From NCBI RefSeq assembly GCF_003945595.2, contig NW_024104521.1:310001-374000 (forward strand): 64,000 nucleotides of DNA. Reading direction: 5' to 3'. This DNA comes from Pipra filicauda. Its lineage: Eukaryota; Chordata; Aves; Passeriformes; Pipridae. Positions 37,601 through 46,173 of the stretch are shown here, piece by piece. Under the pieces are notes generated by a model that ran no database searches, was not told the origin of the DNA, and saw nothing but the letters and a program-made list of their open reading frames with translations. Both the position numbers and the translations under genes were made by a program. The first letter of the stretch is position 1; the number at the start of each line of letters is the position of its first letter.

Positions 37601-38404
37601 AGCTGGCTGGAGACACAGGCTCAGCTGCCTGGGAAACTTGGGGGAACTGAAATTCTGGCATGGGGGAACTGTGTGCTGCTGAACTGGTGAGTGTGGGCCC
37701 CACTCTGCCTGCCCAGGGAAGGAGCAGGGAGGCTCTGGGGGCAGCAACATTCAGGGGGGCTGTAGGAGCCCATGCTCTGTCTTCAGGTCAGGCATCCAGG
37801 ATGGAGGGGACCAGAGCACCCTGAACTCTCCATGTTCTTCTGTGACCTGGGGGAGACCTTGTCCCACCAGGAGATGCTAGGTTGTCCCAAGAGTCTTGCT
37901 CCACTGACACTGTCCTCTCTTTTTTCTCCCCTCCAGGAATGAAGAATTTGAGATGTAAGCTATTTGCATTGCCAGGTCCCTGTGTGGGATGGGGGGCAGA
38001 TCCTGTGGTATGAAGGGGGACAGGGCACAAAGAGAGGTGGGTGAGGTGGGGAACAGGGTGAGTGAGTGCAGGTCAAGGAGGGTGCTGGTACCAGGGGAAG
38101 GCTTTGAGGGTGGGACCTTTGCAGTGCACACAGTTCTGGGGTTCCCCCATCATCTTCCCATACTCCTAAGTTTGGAGGTGCTGCTGCTCCCAGTCTCCCA
38201 GGCTGGTGGGTTTGGGGAGGCTGTCCCCATAGCCTCTTTCCTGTGGGACTGGGTGATAGGAGTGGGATGATATTTGGCCATCCTAGTGCATCCTGGGCTG
38301 TCCCTTGCTCCCTTTGTGGCTGGGGGTGATGTAAGTGACCTTGGTTTTGCAGGCCACCTGCGTTCAACTACTACATAATCCCCAGGCCATCCACAAGGCA
38401 TTAG
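28666..38404 (+). CDS. PROM3: Prominin family five-span glycoprotein, probably prominin-3
   Basis: Cholesterol-binding pentaspan protein of microvilli and other membrane protrusions (family role; this paralogue is little studied). Exons: 28666-28816, 29870-29925, 30157-30362, 30807-30927, 31086-31149, 31546-31635, 31903-32093, 32182-32256, 32555-32618, 32866-33025, 33297-33449, 33923-34046, 34204-34295, 34521-34605, 34711-34854, 35083-35154, 35358-35447, 35573-35626, 35977-36057, 36364-36432, 36521-36610, 36883-36995, 37937-37954, 38353-38404 (TAG). All phases agree. Counted from the Met at 28687 this gives 797 residues; PROM1 has 865 including its signal peptide. Membrane spans fall near residues 70-88, 117-137, 386-410, 441-468 and 739-765, separating two large loops with many N-glycosylation sequons. 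Span 1 is followed by the family's cysteine cluster (CCFCCCRCCGNCGG), and span 5 by RLAKFYRRMD, as in PROM1. Odd points: the signal peptide is unresolved, and the intron after 30927 starts with GC. The PROM3 name rests on synteny with LDB1/HPS6, not a tree; the family call is firm. Confidence 0.9.
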
Positions 38405-38522
38405 CCCCCGTCGCCCACAGATGGAGGAAGAAATGGAAAGGCCCCCCTGACTTGAAAAATGTGACTATTTATTTTTACAGGGAGCCCGCTTCTTTTCAAG
38501 GCTGTGATTTTTGGTGTCAAAC

Positions 38523-38528
38523 AATAAA
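38523..38528 (+). terminator. PROM3: Prominin poly(A) signal
   Basis: AATAAA about 120 bp after the TAG stop at 38402-38404, followed by the GT-rich stretch ggatgtttgtgtgcactgt. This gives a compact 3' UTR and supports the exon at 38353 as the terminal exon. Confidence 0.8.
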
Positions 38529-38549
38529 TGGGATGTTTGTGTGCACTGT

Positions 38550-40770
38550 AGGATGTGGCTGCACTCCTCAGGTCTGGCTGTGAAGGACACAGGGGTAGGG
38601 ACAGGGAGGGTTCCCCACTGCTGGCACAAGCTGGGGCTGTGCCTGGGACCAGAGGCCTCTTTCTGGGGTTCCCAAGCGCGCTCTGCCCACAGCCAGCCCA
38701 TGGGTTGATACAGAACCACTGCTCAGCATCACCAGGGCTGGATGACATTCCCCTCACCGGGCAGCCCTTTTCACTTGTGGCTGGCTGGGTGTCAGGTCCT
38801 TTCCTGGGAAAAGCCACACCAAGAGCCTCCTGTCCATGAGGTGCCACCCCAAGGTGTCCCCAAGACATGAAGCACTTCCCTCTGGCAACCCTGGTATGTG
38901 TCATCTGTGCGTTTCCAGTTTATGGGGTACCTGCAGCCCACATATCCTTCTGTTAGATATGGTGGCACGGGGACTTCCCATGTCCACTCCTGCACGTCGC
39001 GAGCTGCATGCACAGATAAGCCAAGGGTGACTTGGTCTGCAGCCTTGGGGTGAGTGCAGGTGTTGCTTTGTGCTGCTCCTTCGTGCAAGCACAGGGACCA
39101 TCCCAAAAGCCATGTCAGGCACAGGGAATATGCGTGAGCAGCTTGACTCATTTCCTTTGTTGTAAAGTCTAAGTCTCTCTGGAGCAGAGTGAGAGGGCCA
39201 GGCTGGCCAGCTCACCCTCTGCTACATGCATCTGCTTTATTGCTTTTTCTATTTGCCTTCAGATCTCCTAATCGCTGGTTTTTCCTTTGGGTGTTATCTG
39301 AAGCTGCACCGGCCTTACCTCCTGCTATCTCCCCTCAGCACCCATCTGACCGCAGAGAGAGCCCTGTGCTTGCCTATTACTCAGCTGAATCTTGTTCTTT
39401 GGAGTGGTTTGGTCACTGCTCCCCATAGGGATGTCTACTCTTTCTGGTCCTTGGGGATTTCCAGCATTTCTTGGAAAGCATTCAGCTCAGTTTTGTCTCT
39501 TGCTCTCCCCTACCCTGAACCCTCAGGCTCCCAAGTTCTGACTGCTTCCTGCCTGTCTAGGGCCCGCATGTGAAGGTCTCTTTCCCCAAGCCTCAGGGTG
39601 TCCCTACCACACAGCGTTCCCCGCTTCCTCTTCCCTTGCTGTGCCTTGGGGACATCAGCCCACACAGGATGGCTGCTGGCTTCAGTTTCCTCTTGCTGGC
39701 TTTACAGGCATTGCTCCTTCCCTGATCTGCCTTTTCTTCTCTGCAGAACTAGTGCTGGAAGGCAGGGAGCTTGACCCTCATTCGCTGTGCTACTGTGACC
39801 ACCTGCATCCAAACCCAGCCTTGGCAATGAAGATCTCCACCAATTACTGCACAGCCTTTGCCAAGGTGTGGGGCTTGCTCTCAGCAGCTCTCCATTCAGT
39901 GCTGCCCCAGGGCAGCATCCTTGTCCTTGGAGCAATGGCTCCAAAAGGGCTCTGGGTCCGTCCATCATCCTCCTTCTGAGCAGCCCTGGGAGGTGGGTGA
40001 GAGCAGCGTCAGGCAGAGCCAGCAGCTGCTTGGAGAGGAGGCAGGGACAGCCCACAGTGGCTGCTGCCAGCTCTCCTTTCAGGCCCGGCTCCCTTGCTCA
40101 TGTGAGCAGCAGCTGCCAGAATCAGGTGGCTTCCTTGTGTGGGAAGGAAACCAGCAGCATCCCACAGCCACAGCACCCCCTTCCCAACAAGGAAGGTCTC
40201 ATCAATAGCCAGCCAGCCTCTAGGCAACCGTTGCAGCAGTTCCTCTTCCTCTTTGCCAGACCTTTTTCCACCACAGGGACTTTCTGCAGCCAAGCCCTTG
40301 TCTGGGGGAGGCCCTGCCGCATCTTTACAGCGGTTTCACAAAACAGGATCTCTCCAACAGCAGCTCTGACACTGAGTGCCTGGCAGCAGGCTCCTGCTGG
40401 GCCAGACAAATACTTCCCACTGCTAGTTTTCCAAAAAATGTACAAGTTGCAGCTCTTGAGGAAAAAATCCCCCATCCTCAACTCTGTCTTGGGCCCAGCC
40501 ACAGCTGTGCACTGCATGGATGGGCCTTCTCTGCAGCATACACACTTCTACCTGCCTGTGCAGACTCCTGCCTCCATGGCTTCATAGTGGTAAGTAGCTG
40601 AGGGAATGGGCTGTCTGGGCACACTCTCTGAACGCGGCTGTACCAACAGTGAGCCATGCTGGGCAGTACCAGTGAGCTGAGGTTGTCCACTTTTCACCAG
40701 AAGCAAAACACAACTGCCTTCCTCCCGAGGGTGTGCACCCTCACAACATCCACCACCACCTCAGCACTGC
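38550..40770. other. Intergenic spacer between convergent prominin and HPS6 genes
   Basis: The two neighbours end towards each other here. I see no further exon, RNA gene or repeat family. Several medium open frames occur on both strands, but none resembles a known protein. Confidence 0.6.
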
Positions 40771-41916
40771 TTTAGAAACCTTTATTTTTAAAAGGAGTCT
40801 GTCTTCCACACTTCAGACCACTCTCAAGAGGACTAATGGGAGGTGAATCTCCCCCGGCCCAACAAGGCAAGAGACAGCTCCTTTACACCACAGCCCAGAA
40901 CGCAGGGGCAAAGCCATAGCTAGAGTCTCCCTCCTGGTGGAGGGGGCCAGGCAGAGGGTATCAGAGTGAGGCTGGAACCTGGATCTTCCTGCACAACTGC
41001 TCTCAAGTTACACCGACTTTGCAAACAGAGGCACAATATGAGCCAGACAACCCTGACAAAGCCCCTTTGTGTGCAAAGGGCAAAGGTAGAGGAGATGGGA
41101 ACAGAGGGCCTGGGTGTCCTGCAGCATAATCTAAGCTTCCATAAAGGAAAGGGAGAGGCAGGGCCAGCCCCAAGCTCACACAGGCTGCTGCCAGCTTCTC
41201 AGCTCAGAAGAGTTTGGGTACTGTCTGGGATAGAGAGATAAGGGAATTAGGCTGCTCTCTTCAGCTAAGTAGCTGCAATCAGTCACAGCTACAGGATTGA
41301 TCCCAGAGGAACTGTGGTGAGACAGCGTGCAGAGTGCTGCAGCTGCCAGCACGTGTGCTGGGACCTCCAGTGCCACACTGGCATTTAGCATCTGACTGAG
41401 CCCAAAGAAGCAGGACTTGGTGACCTCACTGCAAGAAACATGCCCCGTTTCTCACACGCACAACTTAGAGGCACCACCCAACTCACTGAGCAGAGAATGG
41501 GGAGGGAAGACTGTGTGTGTCCCTGTCCATCACTCCACCACCAGTCCTACAGGATCAGGGAAGTAGAAGTGGATATATAAAGGAGCCAAGCAAACTGAAA
41601 ACAAAGTGCTTTGGGCAGGGAGCAGTTCTGTAGTCCTGTAGCGCAACCAGCATTTTCATCTGCAAATGCACCTGGCATTTGCTCCTCCACTGGGCACACA
41701 CAATTGCACTTGATAGGAATAGCCAGAAAGCCTGCCCTGGCTCAAAGGAGATCCCCCATCCCCAGCCACCCAACAGGCTCTTCGAGATGCTGCTACAGGG
41801 AGGCTTCAGAAAGGAGCAGGCTTCCATACCGCCACACAGGGTAGGATTTCCTGGGGTGCACGTGGCTTTCCCTTCCTCGTGCACCCAAGGCTTGGGATAC
41901 GCTGTCCTTCCCCCCA
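40771..41916 (-). other. HPS6: HPS6 3' untranslated region
   Basis: About 1.15 kb of non-coding sequence from the HPS6 stop to the poly(A) signal at 40786-40781 on the minus strand. No other AATAAA was noticed between them. Confidence 0.65.
40781..40786 (-). terminator. HPS6: HPS6 poly(A) signal
   Basis: TTTATT on the plus strand reads AATAAA on the minus strand, embedded in ttaaaaataaaggtttc, at the downstream end of the HPS6 3' UTR. Confidence 0.65.
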
Positions 41917-44373
41917 TCACACACTGTCATCCTGTACCAGTGCTGAGGGTGAGGAAGTCCTTGCTATCGGTGGCTGAGGGACATCATCGGCTGCTGCTTT
42001 TGAGGGGACTTTGTGCTCTCGGGGTGGGGTAGGAGGGGGGAAGGTGGGACTCTGCAAGGCATCCAAGTACATCTCGTGGACACTGGGATGCTGCGCAACC
42101 CTTTGCAGCAGTGGCTTAAGCAAGCCCACGGTCAGCTGGTTCCCCTCGCTGGAGAAAGGCACTGGGTCCTCCTGGGAGTGAGGGAGGTGCTGCAGGACCA
42201 CGGTGAGGATGTCTGAGGCAGTGAGCTCAGCAGGGCACAGTGGCCACAGCCTGTCCAGATATGGGTCCAGCTCCCGGTGCTGGGCAAACTCAGCCAGCAG
42301 TGTGGTGAATATCTCCTTGTTAAGCAAGGGGCTGAGTTTGGAGAACTTCTCTGCCACCTCCACCACCCGCTGCCACCGCTTCAGATGGATAAGAAGGTGC
42401 AGAGCTTGCAACACAGCCTTAGGCCTCTTGCTGCAGAGCAGCAGTTCCAGCTCCATCTCATTGTCTCCCTCGCTGTGTTTGTTCTTCCGGGCCAGTACTC
42501 CCAGTGCTCTCTTGTACAGCGGCACCCGGCCCTCTGGGCCCTCCTTGCTGCTGTATGCCCAAGACATGCTAATGTACTGCTGGGTCAGCTCCACAAAACT
42601 GGGCAACCACTTGGGTTTGAACCTCAGGAAGGAAGTGCAGATGAGCTCAAAGAGTGGGACCATCCCATTCTGACCCATGTCGTCCAGCTGTGGCCCTCCC
42701 AGAACCTTCTTCCACACCTCTGGGGTGGCCCTGGCTACCAAGAGGCCGTCCCCATTCTGCTGCAGCTGCAGGCAGCTCCTTGTGGCCTTCCAGGCAGCCT
42801 TGGGGAAAGAGGCAAAGACAGAATTGAGGTAGGCCAAATTGTCCTTGTCCATGTCAGAGTGCAGAATGCGGCTGACCTCCTGCTCCACCAGTTCCTTGCA
42901 GTAGCTTTCCACCTCACTCTCTGGGGCACACACCACACAGGTCTTGAGGAGCTCCAGGCTCATGTAGCTCTGCAGCTCCAGGCTCATTGTGCTCAACAGC
43001 TTGGCATAAGTGTCTTGTAGGCCTTGGGCTGGCTTCTGTTTCTGGTGGAGGCTGTGCTGCAGGATGGCAGCCAGGGCCACAGGAGCCTGGAATGCACCAC
43101 CTTTCTTCAACTTCTCCACTGTCAGCTTGGAGCTGCTGAGGCTTCTCCTCTGGTAGTATCTGCAGGCCTCCTCAAACACCATCTCCACCAGGCATGGTTC
43201 AGGTCTGCTGCTATCTTCAGGTTTGGAGAAACAAAAGCTATAGATGCCAGCTTGAGTGAGGAGCTGGATACCATCCTCCTCTCCTGAGGACTCCAGGAAA
43301 TGCACCTCTTTCATGCTCAGTACTTCTTTTTCTATGAGCCTTCCATTGTTCTGGTCGACAAGGTAGAGGACTCCAGCCAGCACACAGGCCAGGATGCTGC
43401 CAAAGGTCTTTAGCCGGACAGGACTCCCCTGGGCCAGGGAGCCCACCTCCAGGTCAAAGACATGCCTCTGTGTCCCATCTGGCTCCACCATGTTCACAGC
43501 ACCCTTTGTGCTCACCAGCAGCAGACCCCCACTGTTAGACACAGCAGATGTGTGAATGTCCAGGGGTGTAAAACCTGAGAGAAGGCCCACAGAACCCAGC
43601 AGGAGTTTTCTGAAGTCTGACTCGCTGCTGGAGTGCAGCACCTTGCTGTGGATGAAACCTGCAGAGGGGGCTGTGATGGTGAGCTTTGCTGTCTCAGGAT
43701 GCCAGATGAGGAGGAATTTGGAAGTGGTGGCAAAGCTGGCAGCAGCAGGCACCAGGAAGATGTGCTGAGGGGAGGCCAGGACCTGGTACTCAGGGCTGTT
43801 GTGCAGGACCATCCTCACGGTGCCCAGCCTCACACCTTGCTCCCCCACCTCCAGAGCACGGGCACAGACACAGAATCTGAAGGCACACTTGCTCATGTCC
43901 GAGTGGGCACCCAGGGGCGGCCTCTCCTCACACCACACCAGGCTGGCTCCCTGGCTGCACACGGAGACAATTCGTGCCCGGGCACCCTGGCAGAGCTCCA
44001 GTGTCTGCAGCAGCTGCCAGCCCACGGCCACCACAAAGTGCCAGACCTCGGTCCGGCCGTGTTCCCACACCATGGCCAGTACCCAGGAGTCCGGTACCAC
44101 AGGGCTCTGCAGGAAGAGCAGTCCTACAAGGGCTGGCTGGGGCGGCTGCCAGTTCCTCTCCAGGTCGGTTCCAGCGATGCTGTGGCGCTGGAAGGCCACC
44201 ACCCGGGGCGTGGGGGGCGGCCCGCTCTTCTGCAGGACCAGGAGGTGCTGCCCGTCGGGGCTGGGCTGGACATGGCAAGGCTCTTCTCCGCGGCACAGCA
44301 GCTCCCGCAGCCGGTGGCCTCGGCTGAAGTCGCTCAAGTCGGAGACCTGCCGCAGCGTCCCGGCGCGCTTCAT
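41917..44373 (-). CDS. HPS6: HPS6, BLOC-2 complex subunit 3
   Basis: Subunit of BLOC-2 (with HPS3 and HPS5), which directs cargo to melanosomes, platelet dense granules and other lysosome-related organelles; loss causes Hermansky-Pudlak syndrome type 6 in humans. One uninterrupted exon of 818 codons, as in mammals where the coding region is also intronless. The start is the ATG at 44373, giving MKRAGTLRQVSDLSDF, which lines up with the human start MKRSGTLR. The N-terminal part has the short hydrophobic strands and VWCEE motif of the predicted beta-propeller; the C-terminal part is helical. Conserved blocks include VFEEACRYYQRRSL (residues 399-412), PEVWKKVLGG, RPKAVLQALHLL, LLAEFAQHRELD, LTVGLLKPLL and PPTPPRE near 780. 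Human HPS6 (775 aa) ends just after PPTPPRD, whereas this protein continues for about 32 residues, ending DDSV. No frameshift or internal stop is seen. Confidence 0.97.
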   Translation of the reverse strand: MKRAGTLRQVSDLSDFSRGHRLRELLCRGEEPCHVQPSPDGQHLLVLQKSGPPPTPRVVAFQRHSIAGTDLERNWQPPQPALVGLLFLQSPVVPDSWVLAMVWEHGRTEVWHFVVAVGWQLLQTLELCQGARARIVSVCSQGASLVWCEERPPLGAHSDMSKCAFRFCVCARALEVGEQGVRLGTVRMVLHNSPEYQVLASPQHIFLVPAAASFATTSKFLLIWHPETAKLTITAPSAGFIHSKVLHSSSESDFRKLLLGSVGLLSGFTPLDIHTSAVSNSGGLLLVSTKGAVNMVEPDGTQRHVFDLEVGSLAQGSPVRLKTFGSILACVLAGVLYLVDQNNGRLIEKEVLSMKEVHFLESSGEEDGIQLLTQAGIYSFCFSKPEDSSRPEPCLVEMVFEEACRYYQRRSLSSSKLTVEKLKKGGAFQAPVALAAILQHSLHQKQKPAQGLQDTYAKLLSTMSLELQSYMSLELLKTCVVCAPESEVESYCKELVEQEVSRILHSDMDKDNLAYLNSVFASFPKAAWKATRSCLQLQQNGDGLLVARATPEVWKKVLGGPQLDDMGQNGMVPLFELICTSFLRFKPKWLPSFVELTQQYISMSWAYSSKEGPEGRVPLYKRALGVLARKNKHSEGDNEMELELLLCSKRPKAVLQALHLLIHLKRWQRVVEVAEKFSKLSPLLNKEIFTTLLAEFAQHRELDPYLDRLWPLCPAELTASDILTVVLQHLPHSQEDPVPFSSEGNQLTVGLLKPLLQRVAQHPSVHEMYLDALQSPTFPPPTPPREHKVPSKAAADDVPQPPIARTSSPSALVQDDSV

Positions 44374-45430
44374 CCTGGGGCGCCCGCCCTGTCACCGAGA
44401 GCGTACACCAGGGCGAGCCGGGGCACGGAACCCCTGCTGCCGCCCGGTCCCCGCACGGAGCCCACCCGCAGCTCCACTCCCCAGGATCCCTGCAGGCCCC
44501 CAAGGACCCCTCGGGCACCTTCCCCCCGCGGCGAGCCGGTTCTGCGGGCGCCAACCCCCCGGGGACCGGCCGCGCCCTCAGCTCCCCGGACACCCACCGA
44601 TCCCCCGGGCACCCGGGGGACCCCCTCCCGCCGGGACCCACCTGCCGCGGCGGCGGCTGCCTACCGGGGCCGGGGTGCCCCTGGCCGGGGCCGGGCTGGC
44701 GGCGGCTCCGCTCAGTGCTGCGCAGTCACGGGGCCGCGGGTTTCCGGGCGGGGCCGCGCCGCCCCGGGCCGCCCCTCGCCTACTTCCGCCGCCGGTACGG
44801 GGAGGGCGGCGGGGTCACGTCCCGGGGTTGTGCCGTTGGCTGAGAGGCCATTTGTTGCGGCGGGGCGGGCGCGCCAGTCCCCGCGGGGCGAGCCGAGAGC
44901 CCCGGCCGGCCCGGAGAGGAGCCTCCCCCCCGCCACCCCCGCCCACGGGAGCCGCGGCCGCGCGGCGGGACCGGCGGGCGCACGCGCGGCGCGTGCGCGG
45001 TGTGCGGGGAGCGGCTGCCCGCAGGTGAGTGCGGGAGCGGCGGGGGGGACGCGGGACTCCCCCACCCGCGGGGCCGGGCGCGCCCCCGCCCCGCCGCCCC
45101 TCCGGCACCGGGGGCTCCGCTGCGCCGGGGGCTCCGCGGGGCGGGCGCGCTCCCCGCCGCCAGGGGCCTCGCCGGGCACCGGCAGCCGGTGGCAGGGCCG
45201 CTGCGCTGCCGGCCCCGGGCGGCTCCGGGAGCGGCCGCGCGCTGCCCGTGCAGCGGGAGGTGCCGCTCCGCTCCCGCCGGTGCCGCCGCGGTGCCCCGGT
45301 GCGTGCCTCGGGTGCCGGCCCCGAGGAGGCCGCGGGGCCTGCGGCAGCGCAGCCCTGGAGGTGCCTGCGGGCCGCGCTGTCCCCCGGCTGCGGGGGACTT
45401 TGGGCTCAGGATAACTCTTTCTAGGAAAAC
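44374..45430. promoter_or_regulatory. Bidirectional CpG-island promoter of HPS6 and ARMH3
   Basis: A CpG-dense kilobase separates the HPS6 start codon (leftward) from the ARMH3 first-exon donor at 45025 (rightward). GCGCACGCGC (44978-44987) and its exact reverse complement GCGCGTGCGC (44989-44998) flank a single G, forming two inverted NRF1-type sites. ACTTCCG at 44782-44788 is an ETS-type site, and ggccatttgttgcgg near 44846 is loosely YY1-like. No TATA box is visible. Head-to-head placement with one island implies shared regulation. Confidence 0.8.
44990..45024 (+). other. ARMH3: End of ARMH3 non-coding first exon
   Basis: GGCTGCCCGCAG followed by gtgagtgcgg at 45025 is a near-ideal donor on the plus strand inside the CpG island. 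It fits a 5' UTR exon spliced to the acceptor at 51969, since the translation start lies 11 nt into that next exon. The left boundary is nominal. Confidence 0.6.
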
Positions 45431-46112
45431 GATAAGCGTTCGCTGATCATTCCGGTTATCCGGTTTGCCTCACGGTCCTACAAGCACTTGCATGGGCAGA
45501 GCAAAAGGAAGTGGTAAACAGTGGCAAAGCAGTGGGAGCTTGCAATGTTTACTCTGCTGAAGGCAGAGGTACTTGCTACATGAGCAAGCTGCGGTCAAAC
45601 CCTGTTGCATATGTCACTGTAGGAAAGTTTGCTCTTTAGCAGAGACCGTAATCTGAATATATGATGAGAGCCAATTAGGGTGAGCAGGTGGGTGGAATAT
45701 GCAAAGCAGTGAGGTAATTTGGATCATTGCAACGATGCGCGGTGATTGCAGTTCACCAGCTGTTTGAGCTCTATCAGGAAGTGTGACAAAAATGTTTAAG
45801 AGGAATTTCGAGTGGGGAAAAGGACATCAGTTTGGTTTTCCAGTAATAATACCTGTTCCTCTGTGTCATTTGGGGTACTTTTTGCTGTGTACAAAGGGAG
45901 TCTGTGGGTAGGGTAGTATATACAGTGTAAAAACGTTTAACAGTTATTGGCAGGCATGCACAAAAGCAACAGCGAGGCTTTAATGAGCTACTAGGCTAAG
46001 CATTCATCTGCTCACCCCCCCCTGCTAACACACCAGGCAGCCATCCCTCAGGAGGGGAAGGGTCAGCCTCTGCTGCTCAGAGTTGCTGAGTTGCTATATT
46101 CTGGCTTCCTAG

Positions 46113-46173
46113 TTTTTTTTTTTTTTTTTGTTGTTGTTGTTTGGTTGCTTTTTTGATTTTTTTTTTTTTTTTT
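46113..46173. repeat. Paired T runs with (GTT)n spacer
   Basis: A run of about 17 T, a (GTT)n/GGTTGC spacer, then a run of about 17 T. On the minus strand this reads as an A-rich, retroposon-tail-like tract, but I see no element body or target-site duplication. Confidence 0.7.

Noticed and set aside
39226..40587. Open frames between the prominin and HPS6 genes
   Set aside because: Several overlapping frames on both strands without domains or consistent splice sites; part of the region lies between two convergent poly(A) signals.
43633..45414. 593-codon plus-strand frame antisense to HPS6 and through the shared CpG island
   Set aside because: It is the antisense shadow of the HPS6 coding exon extended by GC-rich promoter sequence; its composition is low in complexity and it matches no protein.
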